DNA of 64,000 bases from Scatophagus argus (lineage: Eukaryota > Chordata > Actinopteri > Scatophagidae). The position numbers and the translations under genes are program-made. The DNA lies in NCBI RefSeq assembly GCF_020382885.2, contig NC_058503.1:21089535-21153534 (forward strand). Direction: 5' to 3'. This document shows, piece after piece, positions 1-24,610 of this stretch (within the stretch, counting starts at the first letter, position 1; each line of letters begins with the position of its first letter). The notes beneath the pieces were generated by a model. It saw only the letters and a list, made by a program, of their open reading frames with translations, had not been told where the DNA came from and made no database searches.

Positions 1-175
1 ACATTCTGTTTAAATGCACTGCAGAGGAAAAGTTGTGTCACGTCTGTATCACTAATTATTATTCTCATGTTAACAGTGGATCAAATGCATGAGTGTGATG
101 CGGTCGCTCGTCACCACGAACCCACGGAGAACCACTGTTACTCATCTGCTGCTCCGATCAGATTTTTGAAGCTTC

Positions 176-3100
176 TTAGGGACGAGTTCCAAAAATGTCA
201 ATGAATGCCTTTTTAAAAGGACTGAAATAGCCTTTAAAACTCACATCCGAGTAAATGTTCATGTCGACATCCATAATGGGACTCTCCCGAGGCGGAGACG
301 GAGGTGGCGTGGGATAGCTGTAGAAAAAAAAAAAAAAACATAGAAAATGAAGGCAACAATTAAAGGAAGAGGTGAAAACATGCGAGTCAGGGCATTTATT
401 TTTATGGTTTAACTATCATTTCCTTACACAGACATGGGAATGAGGGTTCTGTCCACGTAGCCATCTACAACCTTTTTGGGCTGCAACATTGCTGCATGAA
501 CAGAGGCGATCAGAGGTTGTTACGGGGCTCAGCATCATTCGCAATGGCAACACAAACATCAAAACTCCATTAATCACAACAAGTCAGCGAGTCAGAGGAG
601 CTTCTCTGTCTCCAAATCGTTTGTTTAGATTTGGTTATCAGACGGAAAGTCAAGCGAGAGGGAATACCAGAGCTCTTGCAGTAGCGCCCGAACGCAGCGT
701 CTTTGGGGATGTCGGGGTAGAGGTAGAGCAGAGGATTCCTGGTCGTGCTCCTCTCGGCTCTCAGACTGTAGAGGTAAATGATGTCTGGCAGACACATGAC
801 CGACAGCTCCAGCTTGGTGTAGGGCTCCACCGCGTGCACGTGGGCCTCTGCAGAGGAGCGCACACACAAAGGAAAGTAAGCAAACGCAGCAAGACGAATG
901 TCTGAATGTCTGCTGTTGGAGTGATTTCATTCGACCAAAGAAAGAAAAGATCTTTTGTACGTTACGTGTTTGCGGTTCATGGTGTTTTTTATGTTTTCTA
1001 GCTAGAGCGCTGCGATACACATCGGACACGTGAGAAAAGACGTTTATGAACAGGAGTTTAGCTGGGAGAGCAGGCCACATAAGATTAAACAAAGCTGAAG
1101 GATTACCGCACTTTCTGTTAAGTTTTGATTATATTAGCAGAGTGAATGTGTAGTTATATTTGTTATGATATTTCCGGTAACCAGCAGGTCGCAGCCTAAG
1201 GCAAAGTACACAGTTTGTTCACATCCTCTGCTGTTTTGGCTTGTTGCCATGTAGGATGAAGCTTGATTTAATTCCAATTAATCTATTTCCAATTATTTGA
1301 AGTTAGTTAAGTTCAACTCAACTAAACTGCACACATTTCATAGCTAACAGAGGGGTAATTGTTCTGCTTACCAGTGTTATTTTATTAGTCAGTATGTTTA
1401 GTTGTCACTTAGCAACCCCTGCTAATTTAATCATTTTATAGCAATCATTTAGATCGCATGGTGTCTCTAGTTGATGACGACTAATCAGTTTTCCATACCA
1501 GAGCCAGGGGAAAGCCTTGGCCTTTTTTTTTTTTTTTTTTCCAACAGACATCATCCTGGTGTCTGGGCGTTTGAAAGCATCGTTGGTATGTAAAAATAAA
1601 CCCGAGGTTCATCATTTATTAATTTATATGCATATTATCATAAAGTATAAAGATAAAATGTGGATCACATATTCGTGTTAGCCACATGTTCTGGCTAGCT
1701 TTCAGTAAGGAAACATGCTCGAGATATTGTGTTAGCAACATTATGCTTTCTGTGGCCAATTATGGTATAATTGGAAATTATTTGGATTGTTTAATACACT
1801 ATATTATTTTGGTTTAAGGCACTGAATGCTTCCTTTATATACACTGTAGTAGGAATTTGGACACTTTGTAATTGTATCTTTTTTTGTCAGTTTTAGCCTA
1901 CTGCTTTACCTCATTAAAGACAGTTAACTTGATAAATCCCTGTCTGCGTGGTAACTGGGGATGGAGTTTATCTGCCTGTCAATTTATGCAAGACGTATGA
2001 AGAGGACTGGATAGTAGTAATATTAATCATAATAGTCAGTTTCCATGCTGAAACTCTAATTTGAAAATGTTTTGAATTTTGTCCCAGCACACACACACAC
2101 ACACAGGTACAGAAACGTACCGCCGTTCGAGTGCTCAACCCAGCTGAAGGTGATGGCGCCATCTTTGTTGCTTTCGCTGAAGCGGAGCAGGAAGGTCCCG
2201 GTCTGTTTTTCCTGTAGCAGGGCCCGAGTTCTCTGTCTGCTCACGAAGCCCATGATGAAACTGAATCCCACATGAGCAGAGTTTAGTGAACTGGGAAGCA
2301 TCGTGACTTAATCCTCATCTATAGTGCCAAATAATAAGACTCAGAAGACAGATGTGTCTCACCCGTCCCGCCAAAGATCTACCAAGTGTTTTCTGATCAA
2401 ATCCAGGATTCCATCGATCCAAATCCAGGCACCATCGTTCTGTCCACACAGGATGTCAACATGTGAAGAGAGGGGTTAGTCTCACACACACACACACACA
2501 CACACAAATCCTACAGGTTATACAAACTGTGTATCCTACAATAAGAAGAAGAATTTGCTCACCTTGGAGAACTTGCACCATTGAACGCTGTCATCAGGAT
2601 CGTCCGCTGAGAAAATTTGGATAAAAACATCATGAAAATGACAAACTGTCGAGCAGAGTAATGAACACATCAGTTTTTATCTTTAGTGAATTAAAAACAC
2701 AGTCACTGGTTGCCTCCTCCTTTATCCTGAATCATAATTATACTGAAGCCCATTTCCTCCACTGTGATGACAACAAAGATCCTATAAGTCACTACGGAGA
2801 GAAAACTTTCCCAAAATAAATACAAAGTTTCTTGTTGTTATGAGATAAGCAAGTTGTTACAAAGTCATCACTGGTACATAACCTTCAGTAAATCATCATT
2901 TTCTAAGAGAGAGAGTCATTTATTTATCTCACAGACATGCAATGTTTCTCATCTAACACTCAGCGAAAAGGTGAGTGAGCACATTTCCCAAAATGCCAAA
3001 TTTTACCTTAGCTTACAACTTAAACTGCGTCCAATGCAGATCTTACTGAAAACTTCTGTAGATCAATTTCTCTAACAACAGGCGAGCTGCCAGTCAAACA

Positions 3101-6100
3101 GAACATCATTCAGTTCAAGTTCAGCCAAACACTCACCCACGATTTTGTCTCTTAGCATTAAGAGCTGGTTTTCGTCGAGCCCCCGCTGGCCGACGGACAA
3201 AAACTGCCAGTTCAGAACCTGTGACAGTTGGGTCCAGGTGAGCGGAGGAGGGTCGACGAACAGCGACAGGTTCTGCAGAACAAGGTCAAGGACCTTTAAT
3301 ACGGTTTGTTCCCACAAATGTCTTCAACTCAGTTTAGGTTTAAGAGCAGACGACTGGATTGAGAGGAGATGGTTCCGTGTGTACGAGGCAAATTAAAAGC
3401 ATTAACCCGCGACAGGTGTGTTTGTGCAGATCTTTACCTGCGGTTCACTGGTGCACAGCATGTTGTACCACATGATGGAGCCCCAGGCGCTGGGGATCTG
3501 ATTGGTGCTGGAGATCACAACCACAGGCAGCGAGCTGGCCTGGACCGACACAGGAACAGGAAACCATTCAACAAACTGCCTGGCTGACATTTCACTGTGC
3601 CTGAACAATAGCAGCTTTAAAAGCGCCTTCTCTCCAAGCAATAACGTATGACATTCAGCAGCAGAGAGGACAAAGGAATGTGATTTCCTCTTGACTTGCC
3701 TCCATTTTACACTGCAGTCCGGCATGTTGAAACTCGGTCACAAACTTAATGACGTGGAGCTCCTCAGTGACTCCCAGACGGGTCTGATGGGGAAGCAAAA
3801 GAGACATTTATATTTTAGGAGCAGAAATTACTCAATAAAGATGTGTAAGCACATAGGAGGGGGAAAAAATGAGCTAAAACTTAATCTGTCCGTCAGCACA
3901 CATGAAACACACGTTCATGTCCACGCAGAATTCACTGGCTGGTTAAGTGTGTGAAGTTTATTCGTTCAACTGTATAAAAACTGGTTGACCTGGTTCCACT
4001 TTCATGCCACTGAGTGACACAATAGAGCGGTCGGCGGTTTAAGACGCGTCTACGACAAATGAAGCCCAACACAACACTTTTGGTACAGAAACAGACGTGT
4101 TTCAGCCACAGGCTTTTCTCAGAGTTACTGACAGATCTGTGTGTGTGAGTGTGTGAGAGAGCCTTATTAAACAGCTGCCAGACACCAGCCGATGATGAAC
4201 TTCCAGCTGATACAAAAATAACAAAATAACAACCACAAAAACCACACACATACACACACATGTGAAATAGTAGAACGAAAATGAAGGTCAGAAGAGGAGA
4301 AGAAGAAGAAATGCACTCTTCTCTGATGTGTGAACAAACCGGTAAACACACCAACACCAAAAAAATGCTGGTATGTGCATGTGTCAACTCTGTGTGTGGA
4401 AGCTCCACACCGCAATCATCAAAATGCAAATATGAGCTAAAAAGTTTGATTTATTTGCGCCTATAAATGGCAGTTCACTGACTTTGAACGTCTCCTCTTA
4501 CCTCAGATGTCCCTTTGGCCTTTGCTTTGGTTTCCTTGAGTGACTGTCGAAGAGAAAACATTTTTAAGAAAAATGCCGTCATTATAAACTCCACTATGTT
4601 TGTTTAGCCAAGTGACGTCCGCACTACGGTGCATACACTGTCCACAAAATGTTCATTTAATGACAGACGGGCACACATAAACTCTTCAGCTTCCAGCTTC
4701 AGCAGTTTGTGGAGTTTCATACCATGAGGCCAAATTCTGCCACCAAGCCTCCACCCGGCACGTCAACGTCCATCACCTTACTGTCACCCTTGCTGAAGTC
4801 AAAGTGACGGAACCTACAGGAACATCACAACACAGTGTGTACGAGTCGTCTGGAGGAATTTATGTCGACATAAGCACTTCATCAGTTTACATTTTAAAAT
4901 TGTTTTGGTGCCCTTTACTCACCCTTTAATTGTCATGGTTTCTTCAACATCCCTTGTTTTATTTTTAGGAAAAAATTGACAGGACAGAAAAACAAAGTGA
5001 AGACAAAAAGACGTTTGTTAAGTCAAAAAGGACGATTTGTGCTTAACGTAAAATCATATTGCGCAGTCTTCCTGGACTCACTTGTCAAAAACGGGTTTGA
5101 CTTTGAGCAGACACTTGAACTCTGGGAGGTTAGCCAAGAACCTGAGAAGAGACGAAACACACACAGACAAAATGACACTGGGAAAACAATCGCACAGCAC
5201 CTCTCGCAGCTGCTTCGGGTGTCCTGGCACCGACCGTGAACTGCAGCGTCCCCGTTTCCTGAGCAGTCGCAGACTTCTGCTCTACGTCATGTCATTCTCC
5301 TGCCTCCCTGTCAACTCGCCACAACACACCCCCGAAACTACTGCGAAAAAGTTCATCTACGCTGTCCTCCCGTGACTCGGCTGACTCCTCGCGGCTCCAT
5401 GTTCACAGTTCACCGGTGACGCATTTGAATCTGACGCCACAGAAGTGGTTTCAGACGTTTTAGGTACATTTCAACCTGTTTCGTTTGCTGCGTCGCCAGC
5501 GGGAGTCATCGTTACTACTATGACTCCAGGCTGACACTTTTCACACCTGCTGGCGATTCTGAAAAGACTGAGGCTACTTTATCTCATCAGTTTGTGTTTC
5601 TTACATTAAAGCTGACTCAGAAAGCAGTGATATGAATTACAGTGACACATCCTACGGTTCAGTGTCGTTTTTGATTACGCCGCATGTTTCATAGTGAGTA
5701 ACCTGAAATCACCCCACACTGGGCTTAAGCATCGCTTCTGTTTTGCTTCCTTTTCCATTGTTGCCCTGCGGAACCTCACCTCACCGTCGCCATGAATCGC
5801 ACGCCAGTCTTCAGTATGAGAGGTCGCTGCGGTAAACTCGCCATGATCGGTTGTTTCTCAACCACTAGAGCACTGCAAAGAGAGAGCCCAACAAAATGTG
5901 TCAACAACAAGAAATATCAGTCTGTGTGTACGATTAAAAACAACCAACCTCGGCCTGTTGGCCTGATGAATCGTTACTGGCGTGCAGGTCATTCAAACTA
6001 TGCATTCTAATGTGGCATTTTTTTCTGTTAATTCTTGAGGATAATAAGATAAATAAAAAAATAACTACATTTGCAAATTACAAAAGAAAAGGTTTTTGAC

Positions 6101-8826
6101 TTAAGACTTAAGATGATGAAATGTCTCACTTTTCCAGAAGGTTGACGAGCAGGGACATCATGATCATCCTCATTTCCGCCACGTTCTGGCCTTGCAGTTT
6201 CTGCAGCTGTTTGTGTACTCCGATTAGCACTTCTGCCACTGCGGTGAACCTGCACGTTTGGCGCGAGTATTAAGTGTGACAGAAATGTACCAACAACGTG
6301 AGACGTGAAAAGTCAAGGCAGTACTAAGTCCTCACCACTTCTCGAGAAGGTCCAGACTGGTGTCTACTGGATTTCCGAGGCAGGCCATCTGCTGCCTGCG
6401 TTTCCACTCGGGCAGCTCCACGCCCGTGAGAGTCGGCACAATCTCGCCTGCCGTGTTTAAAATGTGTGCGAGCTGCTGCAGCAACATCTGCAGCAGAAAA
6501 ACACACCAGACTGAGCGTTTTCTTCTTACCAAACACAACGGGCTGTTGCACTGATCTCCATGAGAATATTAAACGGGGGAAAATGCTTTGGATCGGAGTG
6601 TTAGCGGCGTTAGCATGAACTGCTGCTACAGCTCCCACGAGTATTCAACATAAGCGTGCTGAAATCATGTGTCATTACAACTGCCGATGAAGGTTCGAGG
6701 GTGGCTGTGATCTTTGTTTCATCTCCCTCATTTCCTGTCGTCTTAAATAAATCTATCTAATAAAGTCATTAAAAAAGTACGCCCCCAAAAATAAAACATT
6801 ACTGAAATAAAAAGAGTGGTTTGCCACTTTGGGCTACAGTACCTGCTTTGTTCGCATGATGAAGTTGGCCTGCTTCACACATTCCTCTTCCACAACAGCA
6901 TGCGACTGGGCCAATCCGACGTTCTTCTCCACTGGAAATGATGACAAACATCAGACATAAGCATGAACTCACACCAAAGCTACGGCCCGTTTCTTCGTGT
7001 CTCCTCCCTTACCCTGGTTTTTCCACGTCTCCTGTATGTAGCTGAGCTTTTCATTGAGGTCCTCCAGTGACTTAATTTCCTTCGTCACCTCCTGCGGGAA
7101 TTCGAGAAATGACAAAGTGTGTGTTTCCCAGGATGGCTGTCAGGTAACGTGCATACGCAGAAACCAGCAAACAACTGTGTGATAAAGAGGTTACAGCTCA
7201 AGTGAGTTTACCAGAGTCTGTCTTTTCAGTTCATTGATTTTGTTGTCCAGCTGTCTCCACTGTTGGTCCACGGTCGACTCGCCCTGACAGCCCTGACGAA
7301 AGCAAATGTTGTCAGATAAGAAAAGTCTTCATTAGTCCCTGAGTCATTTTATACGACAAGTGCGCAGCCCGGACTGTGCTCTCCGTCACGCTCACATCAG
7401 CAGTCGCCTCACCTGTGCTTCAGAGGCTGACGACAGGATTTTCTTTTCCTCCTGCAGGCATTCAGAGAGGACTGCAGCCAAGTTCATTGGCTCATCTCCA
7501 AAGTTCATCTATTTAAAACAAAACCAAACAAAACACAAAAGCATTGAGATGATATAATCATGCTGCTTTCAGGAAAGAAATTAAGTCAAAACCAAATTAA
7601 ATCTTGAATGTTTAAGATAGATAGATAGATAGACAGATGGCTTTATTCATCCCCGAGGGGAAATTAGGTTGTCATAGCAGTCCGGTATATTTGAATACAA
7701 TAAAACACACAATAACATGAAATACTGAGTAGAAAAATAGAATAGAGAAAAAGAATAAAATACACTAAAGGACACTTGTGTGAAAATAAATGAAATAAAA
7801 TTTTTCAGAGTGCAAAAGATTAATGAAATGTTCAACTCATCTGACAGCACGTCTGACTTACCAGCAAGTACTCTCTCATCCCTGAATAATCAGGTCCCTG
7901 CAAAATGTTGCTCTCCTCCAGAGAACGGTTCCACTGTTCTTCCAAATACACCAGGAGCGCCTGGAAACACATGGCTGCTCGATTTTCATCCACAGCTGCC
8001 AAATCCCTGACGCAGAGCAGCAGAGCACATACGTTCATTCACGGACTGCGTCAGGAAGTAGCAAGTATGTGCTGCAGTTAATTAAACTCCCCAACAATAA
8101 ATGGAAGCGATTGGTCAATCTGATTAAAGATGAATTAAACAATAACCAGATCGATAGGGGCCTAGGGGAAATTAGGTGAAATGTGAACTCTGGGAGGTCA
8201 GCCAAGAACGTAGTTTCCCCTCGGGGATGAATAAAGTCATCTGTCTATCTATCTGATTACTGTTTAATTCATCTTTCATGTAGGGATGCTTAACAGCTCT
8301 TGCCTCACAAATGTCATGATTTACTTTTAATTCTTTAAATGACTGTGATTATTTTATTTCTCACTACTTTTACAAACCAGCCATTCGACCGATTAAACAA
8401 AAAAAAGCAGACTAATTATAATAAAAGTAATCTCTTAACTGTAGTTAAAAATAAAAAATGATTAAAAATGAGCCCTAACAACAACAGAAAAATCCCGTTT
8501 ACACGTAAACGCATCACAGTCGGCATTTTTCTGCATTGAGTACTTTTACTACATCTACATACTTTAAGTAAGACTTTCAATGCAAGAATTTTACTTGTAA
8601 TACAGTATTTTCACAGCGTGGTTTCAGCACTGTGTCTACTCCGTCCACCGGTCGGAGGCCCTTGTTGGAATGAACGCGTTTCAGTCGGTCTCTCTCACCA
8701 GTCGTGGCTCTCTATCAGGGCGCACAGATTGTGGCGGATCTCCCTGCGGAACCTCCGCTCGTACACCTGGCTCACACGCCTCTGGAGGGCTGAATCCAGC
8801 CTCAGCAGGGCCTGCCACTGAGCCAT
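176..8826 (-). CDS. stat1b: STAT1-type transcription factor (stat1b-like), 22 coding exons
   Basis: Signal transducer and activator of transcription: activated by JAKs, dimerises through SH2-phosphotyrosine contacts and enters the nucleus to drive interferon-response genes. Exons (5' to 3'): 8699-8826, 7862-8006, 7413-7508, 7212-7283, 7013-7091, 6843-6931, 6336-6487, 6130-6249, 5780-5872, 5082-5141, 4923-4952, 4723-4813, 4502-4534, 3700-3783, 3438-3539, 3137-3272, 2563-2606, 2363-2439, 2121-2260, 668-847, 428-491, 176-317. Phases close to about 718 aa (human STAT1 has 750). Start [12 protein letters not shown] is STAT N-domain-like; then coiled coil ([11 protein letters not shown]), DNA-binding domain (RPLILKTGV), linker (LSQVLNWQF), SH2 ([10 protein letters not shown]) and HAVEPYTK. 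The activating Tyr lies in DGYVDRTL, about residue 662. STAT1 rather than STAT4 because of AVEPYTK and the [11 protein letters not shown] segment. The C-terminal tail is divergent, and exon 22 could instead splice at 245 to an exon beyond the window edge. Certain as STAT1 family; the b-paralogue label rests on the stat4/wdr75/slc40a1 synteny. Confidence 0.93.
5116..5141 (-). other. stat1b: 5' edge of stat1b exon 10, source of an intronic copy
   Basis: The first 26 nt of exon 10 (minus strand, from 5141 downwards) recur with one mismatch at 8184-8209 inside intron 1. The copy begins exactly at the exon's 5' edge. It is listed so that the two positions can be compared directly. Confidence 0.85.
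7617..7690 (+). repeat. GATA microsatellite plus fish repeat end (TTTATTCATCCCCGAGGGG)
   Basis: Intron 2 of stat1b holds (GATA)n followed by a GACAGATGGCTTTATTC...CCGAGGGGAAATT block. This is the 3'-end signature of a very common interspersed fish repeat, usually a short GATA-tailed non-LTR fragment. A second copy in opposite orientation lies at 8210-8262. Class assignment is from memory of the consensus, not from a search. Confidence 0.6.
8160..8262 (-). repeat. Inverted second copy of the GATA-tailed repeat, with exon-derived filler
   Basis: Intron 1 of stat1b carries TTTCCCCTCGGGGATGAATAAAG followed by CTGTCTATCTATC, the reverse complement of the 7617-7690 block. A GGGGAAATTAGGT piece lies at 8166-8178 in the other orientation. 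Between them sits a 26-nt stretch almost identical to the 5' edge of stat1b exon 10. Confidence 0.6.
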
Positions 8827-9043
8827 CTGCAAACGACAAGGCGAGACCAGCCCGACAAACTGAGGAGAAGCCACAGTAACAGCACATAACTGTCATTAAA
8901 ACAAACAAAACAAACAAAATGCGATTTATGCTAGCGCTGACCACCAGCTAGTTGAATATGACGCACATTTAATCTGAAATATGCATCCGTAACAAAAACA
9001 TGATAGTCTTCAATGTATTCCCACGTGCAATAAAATTACTTAC

Positions 9044-9200
9044 CTCGTGGTTGTAGTGATTTGTACTTTTTATCGATAAAGTGAGGAGCTACAGCTGATG
9101 TGTCAAAAGTAATTGACAGACTGGCTCTCGGGACGGGGGTGGAGTTTCTTATATTCGCCGGGCGCACCCACACGTCACGTGATTCTCGAGAAGCAGCTCT
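9044..9200 (-). promoter_or_regulatory. stat1b: stat1b promoter and 5' noncoding exon
   Basis: The stat1b ATG (8826) directly follows a splice acceptor (tttgcag), so a noncoding first exon must lie upstream. A strong donor (GAG|GTAAGT) on the minus strand ends such an exon at 9044. About 100 nt further upstream is a TATA-like AATATAAG (9148-9155, minus), preceded by overlapping E-box/CRE-like motifs (TCACGTGACGTG, about 9172-9183) and the palindrome TTCTCGAGAA (9183-9192). The exon boundary is well supported; the transcription start is inferred from the TATA position. Confidence 0.6.
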
Positions 9201-9644
9201 TTCAAAAAACAAATAAATAAATAACGATAAATGCTAAGTCGTGTTTTGACGCGGAAGAGTTCTGTTGATTTCTAAATAGCTTATGGCTACTTCCGGCTTC
9301 CGTCCCTTGTCGTGTGGCGCATTGTCGAAGAAGCCTTTTAACAGTCTCTGATATGACGGACCAAACTAACGCCCGGAACTCGGTGGAACATACAAGTTTA
9401 TGTTTAAAATGTGTATGTCATAATGGCGGACATTTTAACGCGTCAGACTAAAAGCTAGCAGACAGCTGGCTGAGCATGAAGACTGGTTGCATTTTTTGTA
9501 ATCCAGCCCCTGTAAATTTTAAATTCTATATATGTTTTGTTTTATACACAAATATAGATCAATTCCCATAATGTCTTTTTATCCAGCTTTGTGCTAATGA
9601 ATATTATGCCCTAATACCCTACATTATCCCAAAAGTAGAACTTC
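9201..9644. other. Intergenic, stat1b upstream region
   Basis: Ordinary AT-rich intergenic DNA between the stat1b promoter and the Tc1 remnant. I see no ORF with family similarity and no RNA gene. It may hold distal promoter elements of stat1b. Confidence 0.5.
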
Positions 9645-9990
9645 CATATATGGACAAAAGTATTGAGCCATCTGACCATCACACCAACAGGGACTTTAAT
9701 GACATCTCATCCTAATCACACAGACAGCTTTGCAGCTCTAACAGCTTCCACTCTTCTGTGAAGGCTTTCCATGGGGTTGAGGTCAGGACTCTGTGTGGGC
9801 CAGTCAAGTTCTTCCACACCAAACTCATCCAACCATGTCTTTATGGAGCTTTGCTTTGTGCACTGGGGCACAGTCATGCTGGAATAGAAAAGGGCCTTCA
9901 ACAAACTGTTGCCACAAAGTTGGAAGCATAGCATTGTCCAAAATGTCTTGGTGTGCTGAAGCATTAAGATTTCCCTTCACTGGAGGTCAG
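9645..9990 (-). mobile_element. Tc1/mariner transposon remnant
   Basis: Located between stat4 and stat1b. Read on the minus strand it translates to a degraded C-terminal transposase segment with the Tc1-family signature LDWPTQSPDLNPME (DWPxQSPDLNPIE in intact copies), followed by LHRRVEAV. The outer end reads ATATGGACAAAAGTATT on the plus strand, typical of the terminal region of this fish element. Only about 345 bp remain, with no second terminal repeat and no long ORF, so it is a dead fragment. Confidence 0.8.
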
Positions 9991-10440
9991 GGGGAGCTGG
10001 GTTAGACTCCTTTGTATGTCCATCTTTTTTAAACCTCTTACCTCATGATAACTGGGCATAATTTTCTCAATTTAGATCCTTTTTCATCCCCACCTTCCTT
10101 CAGAGTGTGTGTCGCTAATAATACATTATAAATCATCTGCAACTTGTTTAAAACAAAGGGCAGAGTGTACATTTTAGAAAACTGAATGTGGTGAATATGC
10201 TTAATCCTTCGAAGAAATATAACACATCAACCACAGTCGAAGAAACATCCACCCATTCTTGACTCTCTGTGAATCACGTGGTTTTCGATAAATGCTGCAT
10301 GAGCAAGAATTAATCAGTCAGTTGCAAGTGTGTCACTTCCCGCTGCTTCCAAAATAAAAGCTCTAAAACTCAGAAGGTACACAAAGTCGCAGCTGGAGCA
10401 GAAATTACATAGCAAGTCAAAATAATCATGTTTAGATTGT
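9991..10440. other. Intergenic, downstream of stat4
   Basis: About 450 bp between the Tc1 remnant and the stat4 poly(A) signal. Nothing recognisable. Confidence 0.5.
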
Positions 10441-10446
10441 TTTATT
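10441..10446 (-). terminator. stat4: stat4 poly(A) signal AATAAA
   Basis: TTTATT on the plus strand, i.e. AATAAA on the stat4 strand, 220 nt after the stat4 stop codon (10666). It is the first canonical signal downstream, so it is the likely 3' end. A (TA)10 tract at 10485-10504 lies inside the 3' UTR. Confidence 0.65.
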
Positions 10447-10665
10447 TACAATGCAGGCCTTATAGAAAAAGGAACAATTATGAATATATATATATATATA
10501 TATAAAAAGAAAAACAAACAACAGCCCGGTAATGTAAAACAAAATCCTCTCTAAACACAGCAGGCTCCAGACGTAGGCATTGATCGCAGGCGGGTGTCAG
10601 GTTGTTATGAAAACTCTGCTGATTCAAGAAACCCTGTGAGCAAAAAGTTGCTTTTTCATCTCGTT

Positions 10666-24278
<13,613 letters not shown>

Positions 24279-24436
24279 TCACACAAAATTAATTAACTAA
24301 TTAATTCATTAAAAAATTAATTAATTTTAAAAAACAGGTAATGTAGCAACTTTTTATTATATAATTTATGATATGGATATGATTTTTTTTAAATAATAGT
24401 TTGTAAGTTCAGTGCTCTTTTTGTCCTGTTTGTTAC

Positions 24437-24610
24437 CTGAGTCGTTTCTGCGCTGCTTTCCCGTCAGTATCATCCACCACGTGCACTTGTTTCCCTCTTT
24501 GACTTTCGTTTTTAATGTGACTGTCAGTACAGGAAGGGCCCTCTTTTACTCTCAGGGGGAAGGACTCGAGTTGTCTGGAAACCCGCCCCATCCACTCACT
24601 GCACTAAAAC
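24437..24610 (-). promoter_or_regulatory. stat4: stat4 5' noncoding exon and promoter region
   Basis: The stat4 ATG (24272) lies one nucleotide after a possible acceptor (GTGAGGCAG), implying an upstream noncoding exon. On the minus strand a good donor, CTCAG|GTAACA, closes such an exon at 24437. GC-rich sequence with CACGTG (about 24480) continues to about 24600. The donor is seen; the exon's 5' end is inferred. Confidence 0.5.

Noticed and set aside
3932-4429. 165-codon minus-strand open frame in a stat1b intron
   Set aside because: Built from AC/GT-rich low-complexity sequence; no similarity, and it lies between well-defined stat1b exons.
5225-5262. Apparent stat1 DNA-binding-domain exon (minus strand reads [11 protein letters not shown])
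   Set aside because: It resembles GVQFTVKLR, but would need a non-canonical GA donor to stay in frame. The true exon ([16 protein letters not shown]) is at 5780-5872 and joins exon 5082-5141 in perfect phase, so the resemblance is coincidental.
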